Source: CAVOGJ01 sp963700865 (GTDB lineage Bacteria > Planctomycetota > Planctomycetia > Pirellulales > Pirellulaceae). From it: a DNA stretch of 64,000 nt. Under the pieces are notes generated by a model. The model saw nothing but the letters and a program-made list of their open reading frames with translations, searched no databases and was not told the origin of the DNA. Both the position numbers and the translations under genes were made by a program. The DNA is taken from the NCBI GenBank assembly GCA_963700865.1, contig CAVOZC010000023.1, forward strand, positions 62,001-126,000, read 5' to 3'. Within the stretch, counting starts at the first letter, position 1; the number at the start of each line of letters is the position of its first letter. Positions 19,764 through 28,081 of the stretch are shown piece after piece.

Positions 19764-19862
19764 ACCCGCTGACCGGATTCCGCGACAACGACCATTGGGC
19801 GGGGCCACGCTCCCGTCCGCTCGATGGGTGGTTACCGGACGACCGCCGTCATCTGCCATGAA

Positions 19863-19905
19863 AGCCGTAGGCGCTCGCCTCGGGGCCAGGTGAGCGCCTG
19901 CGGCT
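19863..19905 (+). repeat. Hairpin-forming inverted repeat
   Basis: AGCCGTAGGCGCTCGCCT (19863-19880) is matched in inverse orientation by 19888-19905 at 16 of 18 positions, with a 7-base loop. It lies in the 349-base gap 19764-20112 between the converging AraC and serA genes and may act as a bidirectional 3' structure. There is no U-tract. Confidence 0.7.
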
Positions 19906-19947
19906 GACGGCGACTTGGTGGAGCGTTGTTCGGTGTGTCATCTAGCC

Positions 19948-19977
19948 ATCAGCGACTATTAGCGCTTATCAGCGGTT
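19948..19977 (+). repeat. Three 10-base tandem units
   Basis: ATCAGCGACT, ATTAGCGCTT and ATCAGCGGTT are exactly contiguous and share ATYAGCG. They are in the same gap as the 19863 hairpin. No function is assigned. Nothing else is seen between 19978 and 20112. Confidence 0.6.
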
Positions 19978-20112
19978 CACAGAATCACCCTTGTCAAATC
20001 CCCATGCGTTGTTTGGGTAGCCTCTGAGGTCCCTAAGTCCGAGCACCTTAAACCGTTGGGGTACGAAGCAGCGAGCGGAAATGTGGGTCACGGCAGGCTG
20101 GGGCACGTGGAC

Positions 20113-21738
20113 CTAGCCCAGACAGGCGGGCGCTTCTGCGCGGGCTGGCAGTTCGGCCACGTCGGCGGAGAGAATGTCTTTGTGCTTCAGCACTTCCTCG
20201 ATCGCCTCACGAGGGGGCTTGCTATCGAGATTGAGTACGCCCACGGCTTCTCCGCCCGGTCCCAGGTCGGCTCGCCCCACCGACATTTGTCCAATGTTGA
20301 CGTGATGCGATCCGAAGATGGTTCCCACGATGCCAATGATGCCGGGCACGTCGCGATGTTTGAACAGGAACAAGATGCCATCCAGGTAAGCTTCCATGCG
20401 AAAGTCGTTCAGCGTTACCAGTCGGGGCATGTCGTTGCCAAAGAGAGTGCCGGTGGCCGAACAGGTCGTCGATTCACCGTCAATCTCGACACGAATGGAT
20501 GAGCTAAAGGCACCCGGAGTGGGATCGGCCGTCGTTGTGACCTCAATGCCCCGCTCCCTCATGAGCACCTCTGAGTTCACGATATTGACGTCGTCCGGCA
20601 TGGCTCGGGCGAGCAGTCCCGCGCAAAAAGCGGATGTGAGCAAGCGGGTTTCCTTGCCGGCCACGTCGCCCCGATAAATGACACGACAGCGTTGCGGCTG
20701 GCCCTCCTGCCATTGGGACAGTAGCAGACCCAGGCGGTAGATCAGATTGAGATGACCGCGCATGGAGGCCAGCGTCTTGGGGTCGACGGCCGCGGCGTTG
20801 ACCGCATGCCGGATCTCGCCGTGCAGCAGGAAGTTCGTGAGCAGCTGAGCCGCCTCGATGGCCACATTCGTCTGAGCTTCTTCGGTGCTGGCTCCCAGAT
20901 GGGGCGTGCACAAGCTTCCTGGCAATTGAAACAGGGGACTGTCCGTGCATGGTTCGTGCTCGAACACGTCGAGTGCGACGCCAGCGATGCGTTTGGAGGA
21001 GAGGCCTTTGAAGAGCGCCTCTTCGTCGAAGATGCCGCCGCGGGCACAGTTGATAATCCGGGCGCCGGGACGCATCAATTCGAGGGTCGCTTCGTCGATC
21101 AGCCCGCGTGTCTTGTCGGTCAGGGGAGTGTGTACCGTCAAGAAATCGACATGCGGCAGCATCTCGCGGACTTCGGCGAACGGTTCAATTTTCAGCTCCC
21201 GTGCCTTTTCATCCGACAGGAAGGGATCGTAACCGATCACCCGCATTTCGAAGGCCTGTGCCCGTTTGGCGACTTCGCGTCCGATCCGACCCAAACCCAC
21301 GATGCCGAGTGTCTTGTCGGCCAGTTGGGTCCCCATGTAGGACTTGCGATCCCATTTGCCTTCTTTCAGACTCTGGTGGGCAGGCGCGATATTGCGGGCA
21401 AGTGCCAGCATCAGGGCAAAGGTGTGCTCCGCGGTGCTGAGCGTGTTTCCGGCCGGTGTATTCATCACGATGATGCCCTGCCGGGTTGCGACCTGCTTGT
21501 CGATATTGTCGGTGCCGACTCCGGCGCGGACGATGGCCTTCAGCCTGCGATTGCCTTCCAGGGCGGCTGCGTCGAGGGTCACCCCGCTGCGACAGATGGC
21601 CCCGTCAAAGTCGAGCAGAGCTTGCCGCAGTTCGTCCCCCCGCAGGCCGGTACGCACGGTAAATTCAATCCCGCTGGCGGCCTGCAGAATATCGAGCCCT
21701 TCCTGTGCGAGGGTATCGAGAACGATGACGTGGGGCAT
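20113..21738 (-). CDS. serA: D-3-phosphoglycerate dehydrogenase
   Basis: A 541-residue, long-form (type 1) PHGDH that oxidises 3-phosphoglycerate to 3-phosphohydroxypyruvate, the first step of serine synthesis. The Rossmann nucleotide-binding motif is GIVGLGRIGREVAKRA. The catalytic arginine/glutamate/histidine region includes NCARGGIFDEEALF and CTPHLGASTEEAQ. The extended C-terminus carries the intervening ASB-like domain (~310-450) and a final ACT domain (~455-530, ILFLFKHRDVPGIIGIVGTIF), which usually mediates serine feedback. The frame is intact. It lies 57 bases downstream of serC on the same strand, so serC-serA is a serine operon. Confidence 0.95.
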   Translation of the reverse strand: MPHVIVLDTLAQEGLDILQAASGIEFTVRTGLRGDELRQALLDFDGAICRSGVTLDAAALEGNRRLKAIVRAGVGTDNIDKQVATRQGIIVMNTPAGNTLSTAEHTFALMLALARNIAPAHQSLKEGKWDRKSYMGTQLADKTLGIVGLGRIGREVAKRAQAFEMRVIGYDPFLSDEKARELKIEPFAEVREMLPHVDFLTVHTPLTDKTRGLIDEATLELMRPGARIINCARGGIFDEEALFKGLSSKRIAGVALDVFEHEPCTDSPLFQLPGSLCTPHLGASTEEAQTNVAIEAAQLLTNFLLHGEIRHAVNAAAVDPKTLASMRGHLNLIYRLGLLLSQWQEGQPQRCRVIYRGDVAGKETRLLTSAFCAGLLARAMPDDVNIVNSEVLMRERGIEVTTTADPTPGAFSSSIRVEIDGESTTCSATGTLFGNDMPRLVTLNDFRMEAYLDGILFLFKHRDVPGIIGIVGTIFGSHHVNIGQMSVGRADLGPGGEAVGVLNLDSKPPREAIEEVLKHKDILSADVAELPARAEAPACLG

Positions 21739-21795
21739 GGCGGGCCGATGGGCTGATGGGCAAAGGTGGCGGACGGGGACGCAGCTAGGGGCGAA

Positions 21796-22893
21796 TCAGG
21801 CGTTCCGTTGGGCGAAGTCCTGCATGAAGTCCCGCAGCGCGGTAACTCCGGCCACGGGCATCGCATTGTAGATCGAGGCCCGCATACCGCCCACACTGCG
21901 ATGGCCGGCCAAACCGAACAGCCCCTGGGCCTCGGACTGCTCTAGGAACGATTGCTGAAGTTCGTCGTTCGGCAAACGGAAGGTGACGTTCATGATCGAA
22001 CGCGCATTGGTTTGAGCATGCCCGGCATAAAAGCCCGCACTGGCGTCGATCGCCTCGTACAACATCTGTGACTTTTCCACATTCCGGGCCTCAATACTGG
22101 CCAGGCCACCCACATCCTCCAGCAACCAGTGGGCCACGAGGTTGACCATATAGATGCCAAAGGTGGGCGGGGTGTTAAACATGCTGTCGTGTTTGGCTTG
22201 CACTTTGTAGTCGAGGTAGCCGGGCAGACCGGCCGGGCAGCGATCAAGCAATTCTTTCCTGAGGATCACGATCGTCACACCGGCGGGCCCGGCGTTCTTT
22301 TGAGCACACGCATAGATCAGGGCGTACTTCTCGATCGGAAGTGGCCGGCTGAGGAAATCGGACGATGCGTCGCAGATCAGGGGGACACCGCCGACCTCGG
22401 GTTCGGTGGGAAACTGCACGCCCTGCACGGTTTCATTGGAGCAGTAATAGGCGTAGGCCGCGGCAGGCGGTACCGTATAGGACCCGACCTCGGGCAAGCG
22501 ATCGTAGTTGGTGGCTTTCGTGTTGCAGACCGTTTCGGCGCGGCCCCCCAACAGGGTTTCGGCTTCTTCCGCGGCCTTTTCCGACCAGGTGCCAGTCACC
22601 AGGTAGGCGGCCGACGCAGGATCGCCGGCAAAGTTCATGGGTATCATGGCGAACTGCAAACGCGAGCCGCCTTGCAAGAAAAGAATCGTGTAGTGGTCGG
22701 GCAAGGCCAGCAGTTTCCGCAGGCGGCTCTTTGCCTGTTCGTGGATCGCCAGGAACTCGTCGCTGCGATGGCTGATTTCCAGCACCGACATGCCCAGTCC
22801 TGGCAGCGATAGCATTTCCTCTTGGGCCTGTCGAAGGACCGGTTCGGGGAGAACGGCGGGGCCGGGCGAAAAGTTATAAACGCGGGCAGTCAT
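21796..22893 (-). CDS. serC: Phosphoserine aminotransferase
   Basis: The start is placed at 22893 (MTARVYNFSPGPAVLP), the usual SerC N-terminus, rather than the longer frame from 22938. That gives 365 residues. The PLP lysine lies in IYACAQKNAGPAGVT. Other family blocks are FLQGGSRLQFAMIPMN, CNETVQGVQF-type phosphate contacts (here CSNETVQGVQF) and GGMRASIYNAMP near the C-terminus. The enzyme transaminates 3-phosphohydroxypyruvate with glutamate, the second step of the phosphorylated serine pathway. It is first in a serC-serA pair. The frame is intact. Confidence 0.95.
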   Translation of the reverse strand: MTARVYNFSPGPAVLPEPVLRQAQEEMLSLPGLGMSVLEISHRSDEFLAIHEQAKSRLRKLLALPDHYTILFLQGGSRLQFAMIPMNFAGDPASAAYLVTGTWSEKAAEEAETLLGGRAETVCNTKATNYDRLPEVGSYTVPPAAAYAYYCSNETVQGVQFPTEPEVGGVPLICDASSDFLSRPLPIEKYALIYACAQKNAGPAGVTIVILRKELLDRCPAGLPGYLDYKVQAKHDSMFNTPPTFGIYMVNLVAHWLLEDVGGLASIEARNVEKSQMLYEAIDASAGFYAGHAQTNARSIMNVTFRLPNDELQQSFLEQSEAQGLFGLAGHRSVGGMRASIYNAMPVAGVTALRDFMQDFAQRNA

Positions 22894-23116
22894 TTTCGGC
22901 AACTCTCTCGTGGGCGGCGATTCGCCGCCGGTGAACATGTGGGTGCCTGGTCAGGGGCGGTCCGACGGGTGGACAGCCGGCAAGAACCAGGTGCCACGCA
23001 GGGCGTGGCGGGCGATCATTATCGCCGGTGAGCGATTCTAAGTCCGCCCCCGCGAAAATAGAAGGTCAGGCGACCCCGCCGGCGGGGTTCGGCGTCGGCC
23101 GAATGTGGCCGGCAAG

Positions 23117-23875
23117 TTAACGCGTCGCCGGGGGGGGGACCTGCACCATCCGCGTGCCGCCATACCCGTTGGCGCCGCTGCCTAGAGAAACCCCCTGCTG
23201 CAGGCTGGCGATCCGCTCGGCCAAGCCTGGTTGAAAACGATTAATCGCATAGGCCTGCTGGTAGTCGGAAAGCGCCTGAGCCGTCAGGCCCTGTTCCTCA
23301 CGCAGTCGCCCCAGGGCTGCCCAGGCGCGAGAGTTCTTGGGCTCCAAGTACAGCGCATCGGTCAGATGTCGCGAGGCACTGTCGCGGTCGCCGAATTCCT
23401 CGTAGAGACGAGCCAGCTCAATCCGCGGGCTCGCCAATTCCTGCGATTGCTCGGCCCAACGTTTCATCATGGTAAAGGCGCTCTCGGAGCGATTGGTCTC
23501 GACCAGTAGGGTCGCCAAGCCTCGATGGCAGTCGACATGGTTGGGCTCGATGTCCAGACATTGGTGGTAAAGTCCCTCGGCTTGACCCAGCATCTGGGGA
23601 TCGCTTTGCTGTTTCCCCAGGGTGTGATAGGTCGCACCCAGGTTGTAGTACGCATTCGCATTTCGCGAATCGACCGCCAGCGCCTGCTGGAATTCTTGAA
23701 TGGCCCGCTGGTACTGTCCCGATTGGTAAGCCCTCACGCCATCCACATTGCGACCCGGGGCCGCCACATTACAGCCCACCAGGCTGGCGGCGACCGGATA
23801 GAGCAGCAACCACAGCAGAAAGCAGCGCGCTCGGGATGACGCGAATCCGATGAGGCAATCGTGGGGCATCAACAC
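23117..23875 (-). CDS. TPR-repeat lipoprotein
   Basis: A 252-residue exported protein. A basic N-terminus is followed by a hydrophobic stretch (CFLLWLLLYPVAASLVGC) ending in the lipobox LVGC, so the mature protein is probably lipid-anchored. From about residue 48 come five to six tetratricopeptide repeats (for example AYQSGQYQRAIQEFQQALAV, AYYNLGATYHTLG, AWAALGRLREEQGLTAQALS). TPR arrays are protein-interaction scaffolds. The C-terminus is a glycine/proline-rich tail (GSGANGYGG; PPPATR). It is a single gene with no obvious partner, and an outer-membrane assembly or secretion role is only a guess. Confidence 0.85.
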   Translation of the reverse strand: MLMPHDCLIGFASSRARCFLLWLLLYPVAASLVGCNVAAPGRNVDGVRAYQSGQYQRAIQEFQQALAVDSRNANAYYNLGATYHTLGKQQSDPQMLGQAEGLYHQCLDIEPNHVDCHRGLATLLVETNRSESAFTMMKRWAEQSQELASPRIELARLYEEFGDRDSASRHLTDALYLEPKNSRAWAALGRLREEQGLTAQALSDYQQAYAINRFQPGLAERIASLQQGVSLGSGANGYGGTRMVQVPPPATR

Positions 23876-24079
23876 GGCGGTCTCTCTTGTTCGTGATTCC
23901 AGCGTGGGCGAACCGAGGGCGGAAATCCGACCGCCGGTTCTCTGTCGTGCGGGGACAGTACGCTTTCACGAGGACGATTTCAAGATCGATCCTGCCAGCA
24001 TGGCTGAGCGGAGTCCGCGCCAGCGGCCGGCTGAACAAAAAAACCGTGCGCCGAAGATGGCAGCATCCCGCCTGATGAC

Positions 24080-24496
24080 TCAGTCCCAGTCATCCTCAAA
24101 CGAATCGTCGAGATGGTGGGCCGCTGCGGCGGGTGTGGTGGCTGGCGTGGTGAGCGTGTCGATGACGGGTACGGCAGGCGATTCCTGCTCGGGGCGCGTG
24201 TACCCCAACGCGCGAACGACTTCGAGAATTTCACTGCAAGTCGGGAACATGCGGCCGCTGCTCCGCTTGTAGGCGTCCATGGCCTGCATGAACTCAATCT
24301 CGTCCTGGCTGTAATCCCGTTCACAGGTGGTTGGATCGATTTGTCGCCGGCGGCTCACCTTGCGTCGCTCGCTACGCGGCGCTGGTGCGGCCTTGGGCGA
24401 TTGGCGGCGATCTTTGGGGGAACGACGGTCCAGCGTGACTTCTGGCGACTTTGGCTTCTTTGTCTTTTGGGCCACAGCACTTTTCTCCGGAAACAA
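24080..24496 (-). CDS. Conserved small hypothetical protein
   Basis: 138 residues in three parts: a very basic, disordered N-terminus (~1-50, rich in Lys, Arg, Pro), a compact helical module (~58-100, DYSQDEIEFMQAMDAYKRSS and MFPTCSEILEVVRALGY), and an acidic Thr/Pro/Ala tail ending DDSFEDDWD. The central module looks like a winged- or three-helix fold of a type I recall in planctomycete proteins, but I cannot name a family. Its basic N-terminus may bind nucleic acid. It is followed downstream by the divergent spacer to the TPR lipoprotein and preceded by repeat R2 copy 2. Confidence 0.65.
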   Translation of the reverse strand: MFPEKSAVAQKTKKPKSPEVTLDRRSPKDRRQSPKAAPAPRSERRKVSRRRQIDPTTCERDYSQDEIEFMQAMDAYKRSSGRMFPTCSEILEVVRALGYTRPEQESPAVPVIDTLTTPATTPAAAAHHLDDSFEDDWD

Positions 24497-24654
24497 ACGT
24501 GAGAGTCAGCCGCCTTGCTTCCTAATCGTGCCTCGTTGCAGGGACAAGGATCGGAATTTCCGGCTGATAATTTTCAACGTTCAGGAAAAGTTTACGGTTG
24601 TGGTAATTTTGACGGATTGGAGGGGCTGAGCCGGTCAGGGAAACGCTGCGGCCC

Positions 24655-24955
24655 GGGGGCCGAAGTCGCCAGACGTTGTCATTCCCCACCTTTCACACGA
24701 GCGTCGTTTCACTGTCAGCCAGAAGAAATCACGGGCAAAAAGCCGCGATTGGTGGGAAGTGGCTGCCGCGATTTCTGACGGCCTACGCGCGTACGCCGCC
24801 GAAGAATGCCGGTGCGTAACGACGCCTGGTACGATCTTAGCGGCATTCTTCCCTGGCTAACGGTTAACCAAAGAAAAAGGCTGGGTAATGACACGGTCGC
24901 CAGACGTTGGTGCGCTCGGGACCAAATGCTTGCGAATTCGGCGACCTCGTCGCCG
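24655..24955 (+). repeat. Long palindromic repeat element, family R2, copy 2
   Basis: Core 24678-24892 (215 bases), in the same orientation as copy 1 (11746-11957) and similar throughout, for example CAGCCAGAAGAAATC, GTGGCTGCCGCGATTTCT and GAAGAATGCCGGTGCGTAAC. Terminal inverted repeats are GTCATTCCCCACCTTT and, inverted, GTCATTACCCAGCCTTT. Left outer arm GCCGAAGTCGCC and right outer arm GAATTCGGCGACCT match, in inverse, the opposite ends of copy 1. It fills most of the 474-base gap 24497-24970, just beyond the FHA gene stop codon. No ORF inside. Confidence 0.8.
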
Positions 24956-24970
24956 TGCCCCGCGACCGTT

Positions 24971-25660
24971 CTAGAGTCCCCGCTGGAACATCTTCCGCAG
25001 TGTCTTTTCCGCGGCTTCCTGCGAGTTGGCGGTTTGATCTTCCGCGCGAGGAGGCAACTTGCCAGGTTCCTTTTTCTTTTTGCCGGAATTCTTGCCGTCG
25101 GGTGTGGCCTCTTCGACCTCTTCCGCCGCCTTTTCCAATTCGATCCGCTCCGTCTCGTCCAATTTGAATTGGCGAGTTGCGACTTGGGAGAGACCGGTCG
25201 ATTCCTTTTCCGCATCGTCCTCCGCGAGCAGCCAATCGCTGATGAGACCGCTATCGGACGGTTTGACCGGTCCGGTCGCCTTGGATGGCGCGGGACGGGA
25301 TGCCTTGTCGACTCGCTTTGCCGCGACCTCGGCGGCGGGCGCCGCGGGCCGGACCACGCCAGCGTCGTCGGTAACGGTCACTTCCAGATGCAGGGGGCCA
25401 ACGCGAAGTTGATCGCCGGTGGCCAGCCTGGTTTCACCGACAATCGTCGCTCCGTTCACCACCGTCCCGTTGCGACTGCCCAGATCGCGAATCGAAACGC
25501 CATCCTCATGCAGCAAGATCACACAGTGCTGGCGGCTGATGGCGTCACTCTGCGGTCGCAGTTGGCAGCCACTCGAGCGGCCGATCACGAATTGAGGCAG
25601 TTTGACCTCAAAGGTCTTGCCGGCACTGGCTCCCTTCATGACTTTCAGCTTCACGCGCAT
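24971..25660 (-). CDS. FHA-domain protein
   Basis: The start at 25660 (MRVKLKVMKGASAGKTF) has GGAGAG about 6 bases upstream and begins at the domain edge. The longer frame from 25720 is unlikely. Residues ~1-95 are a canonical forkhead-associated domain: VIGRSSGCQLRP, AISRQHCVILL, and DLGSRNGTVVNG carry the phosphothreonine-contacting Arg, Ser, His and Asn. The rest (~100-229) is a disordered Ala/Pro/Lys/Glu-rich region ending QTANSQEAAEKTLRKMFQ. FHA proteins bind phosphothreonine peptides, so this is probably an adaptor for a Ser/Thr kinase pathway. No kinase gene is in the window. Confidence 0.85.
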   Translation of the reverse strand: MRVKLKVMKGASAGKTFEVKLPQFVIGRSSGCQLRPQSDAISRQHCVILLHEDGVSIRDLGSRNGTVVNGATIVGETRLATGDQLRVGPLHLEVTVTDDAGVVRPAAPAAEVAAKRVDKASRPAPSKATGPVKPSDSGLISDWLLAEDDAEKESTGLSQVATRQFKLDETERIELEKAAEEVEEATPDGKNSGKKKKEPGKLPPRAEDQTANSQEAAEKTLRKMFQRGL

Positions 25661-25743
25661 CTTGCTCTCCGAATGAAATTCCGTAACCGCAATCCTGACG
25701 ACGCAAAGGGTGCTGAGCAAAGGTGAGAGGGTGACTGTTACTA

Positions 25744-25773
25744 ATGATATGCGATGACTTCGCGATGAGTAAA
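25744..25773 (-). promoter_or_regulatory. Candidate promoter of the FHA gene
   Basis: On the minus strand TTTACT (25773-25768), an 18-base spacer, then TATCAT (25749-25744). This lies in an AT-rich patch ~85 bases before the FHA start codon. Both hexamers are near consensus. Confidence 0.5.
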
Positions 25774-25871
25774 CCTAATTTGAGGATAACCGCCACTCCG
25801 CCGGCCGTCAAAAAAGCGGGAACTACGGCCGTATTGCGGTGGGGGATGGGATTCCCCGCACGCGGGATTTG

Positions 25872-26606
25872 CTAACGGCGATGCGTCCAGGACGGTTGGC
25901 CGAATTTCCGCTCCACAAACCGCTTTGCCTGGTCTTGTTCGTCGGGTGTCAAGGGTTCCTCCACCAGTTCCCAATCGAGCGCCTCCGCCACCGCCCGTGC
26001 GACCTGCTGCCGGGCTTCGCTGAGGGGTCGCGACTTGCCGGCCAGATCAAAAACGCCTGGCAGGCTGGGGGCGGAGGGAGAGCGAAGGAGGAGCAGGCTG
26101 CCGTGCTGCAGCAGTGCCCCCCGTTGTCGCCGCTGGGCGCTCCCCGTGATCTTGTGTGGGCCACTCACCAGATCGCCTGTGGCGCGTCGCTCAAAGCAGA
26201 GGAAGGCCTGGGCCGATTCCGTCTGGTCGTATAACGAGCACTCCGCACCCCAGTTCCGAATGAGGCTTGCCAGTCCCTCATGCACGCGGGTGTAGAGCTG
26301 TTCGGCGGTCTTCGACCATCGGTCGGCGACGGGCAAGACCATGCTGTAGGTAAGCTCGTGATGGTGCAGGATCGCTCCGCCCCCCGAATGCCGCCGGACG
26401 CAATCGCAGGCGGAACTTGGCGGATGTTCCCGCCGATCGACGATTGACTGGAAGTATCCGAGCGAGAGGGTGGGCTGGTCCCACTGGTAGATGCGGAGTG
26501 CTGGCCGCGCACCTTGCTGGGCCCAATCGAGCAACCACTCGTCGACCGCCATGTTCCACGCGCCACCTCCTGCAGCGTCGGCAATCCAGCGGCAGCGCGT
26601 CGTCAC
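25872..26606 (-). CDS. Lipoate-protein ligase / octanoyltransferase family protein
   Basis: The GTG at 26606 overlaps the TGA stop of gcvPB by four bases (GTGA), the usual sign of translational coupling. An upstream ATG at 26642 would overlap by 40. The 244-residue product has the BPL/LplA/LipB fold signature: RRHSGGGAILHHHELTYS (lipoyl-AMP or octanoyl binding), CFERRATGDLV and HKITGSAQRR, where the lysine is the expected catalytic residue. Enzymes of this family attach lipoyl or octanoyl groups to the lysine of GcvH. Being the last gene of the glycine cleavage operon fits maturation of GcvH. Whether it is LplA-, LipM- or LipL-like cannot be decided here. Confidence 0.85.
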   Translation of the reverse strand: MTTRCRWIADAAGGGAWNMAVDEWLLDWAQQGARPALRIYQWDQPTLSLGYFQSIVDRREHPPSSACDCVRRHSGGGAILHHHELTYSMVLPVADRWSKTAEQLYTRVHEGLASLIRNWGAECSLYDQTESAQAFLCFERRATGDLVSGPHKITGSAQRRQRGALLQHGSLLLLRSPSAPSLPGVFDLAGKSRPLSEARQQVARAVAEALDWELVEEPLTPDEQDQAKRFVERKFGQPSWTHRR

Positions 26607-28081
26607 GATGTGGGGGTCGCGGCGGGGGTCGCGGCGGACCATTTCAGCCGCGGCTGCCGCGCGGCACGGACTTCATCGGGCCGGCTGATCGTGGTGGAAT
26701 GCGGTGCCTCATGCAACAGGGTTTCGCTCTCCTCCGTCACCTTGAACAGTTGTTGAGCGAACGCATCGAGGGTCGCCTTACTCTCGGTCTCGGTCGGCTC
26801 GATCATAATGCACTCGGGGACCGTCAGTGGAAAATAGACGGTCGGTGCGTGAAACCCAAAATCAAGCAGTCGTTTGGCGATATCCATCGCCGTGATTCCC
26901 TTGTTCTTCTTCAGCGGAGCGGCCGTGGCCACAAACTCATGCATGCAACGGTCGCCGTGGGGAACCGGCAGGATGTGTTTCACTCGGCTGAGCAGGTAAT
27001 TCGCGTTGAGAACCGCATTCTCCGAGACGCGACGCAGCCCATCAGGACCATGCGTCCGAATGTAGCAATAGGCCCGCACCAGCACGCCTACGTTGCCAAA
27101 GAAGCTGCGGACCCGACCGATCGAGAGAGGCCGATCGTCATCCAGGCGGTAGGTATCGCCCTCCTTGACGACAATCGGTGCGGGCAGGTACGCACCCAGC
27201 CGTTCCCGGACGCAGATGGGGCCCGCACCCGGTCCGCCTCCGCCATGCGGGCCGCTGAAGGTCTTGTGCGGGTTGAAGTGCATCATGTCCGCGCCGAAGT
27301 CCCCGGGCCGTGTGATCCCCAGAATGGCGTTCATGTTCGCCCCGTCCAGGTAGATCAGGCCTCCCTGCGCGTGCACCAACTCGGCAATCTCCGTGACTTG
27401 TCCGTCGAACAAACCCAGTGTGTTGGGGTTGGTGAGCATGAACACAGCGACTTCGTCATTCAGCTTGGAACGCAGGTCGTCCATGTCGACGAGTCCCCGT
27501 TCATTGCTTTTGATGGTGACTGTATCAAACCCGACCATGCGGGCGCTGGCCGGGTTGGTGCCGTGGGCGCTGTCCGCCGTGAGGACGGTTGTGCGCTGAT
27601 CGCCAATGTCGCGGAAGTAGGCCGCGGCAACCATCAAGGCGGTTAATTCGCCTTGAGCGCCTGCCGCCGGTTGCAAGGAGACGGCCGGCAGTCCCGAAAT
27701 CTCTCCCAGCATTTGTTGCATTTCGTACAGCAGTTGCAGCATGCCTTGAATGGTGTCTTCGGGCTGATAGGGATGCACATGAGCCATGCCGGGCATCGCG
27801 GCCACGCGTTCGTTCCGCTTGGGGTTGTACTTCATCGTGCACGAACCGAGCGGATAAAAATGCGTATCGACCGACATATTGAGCGTCGACAGATTCGTGT
27901 AATGCCGCACCACATCCGGTTCGGCAAGTTCCGGCAGAGGGGGTGGCGCGTCGGCCCGATGCTTCGTGGGTACGGCTTCGGCGATGTCGGTGGGAGGCAC
28001 GTCACAGGCGGGGAGCCACGTTCCGCGCCGACCGCGCTCTGAAAGCTCGAAAATCAGTTTGGTCGCTTGAAGGTTACGCAT
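26603..28081 (-). CDS. gcvPB: Glycine dehydrogenase (decarboxylating) subunit 2
   Basis: A 492-residue C-terminal half of a split P-protein. The PLP-binding lysine is in HFNPHKTFSGPHGGGGPG, and the family blocks FYPLGSCTMKYNPK and DGANMNAILGITRPGDFGAD are present. Together with GcvPA it decarboxylates glycine and transfers the aminomethyl group to the lipoyl arm of GcvH. The start ATG at 28081 overlaps the end of gcvPA by 8 bases and the stop overlaps the lipoyl-transferase start by 4, so translation is coupled along the operon. An extra Ala/Thr/Pro-rich tail follows the usual C-terminus. The frame is intact. Confidence 0.95.
   Translation of the reverse strand: MRNLQATKLIFELSERGRRGTWLPACDVPPTDIAEAVPTKHRADAPPPLPELAEPDVVRHYTNLSTLNMSVDTHFYPLGSCTMKYNPKRNERVAAMPGMAHVHPYQPEDTIQGMLQLLYEMQQMLGEISGLPAVSLQPAAGAQGELTALMVAAAYFRDIGDQRTTVLTADSAHGTNPASARMVGFDTVTIKSNERGLVDMDDLRSKLNDEVAVFMLTNPNTLGLFDGQVTEIAELVHAQGGLIYLDGANMNAILGITRPGDFGADMMHFNPHKTFSGPHGGGGPGAGPICVRERLGAYLPAPIVVKEGDTYRLDDDRPLSIGRVRSFFGNVGVLVRAYCYIRTHGPDGLRRVSENAVLNANYLLSRVKHILPVPHGDRCMHEFVATAAPLKKNKGITAMDIAKRLLDFGFHAPTVYFPLTVPECIMIEPTETESKATLDAFAQQLFKVTEESETLLHEAPHSTTISRPDEVRAARQPRLKWSAATPAATPTS

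Noticed and set aside
26417..27646. 409-codon plus-strand frame across the lipoyl-transferase and gcvPB genes
   Set aside because: It overlaps two well-supported minus-strand genes and has arginine/glycine-rich nonsense composition.
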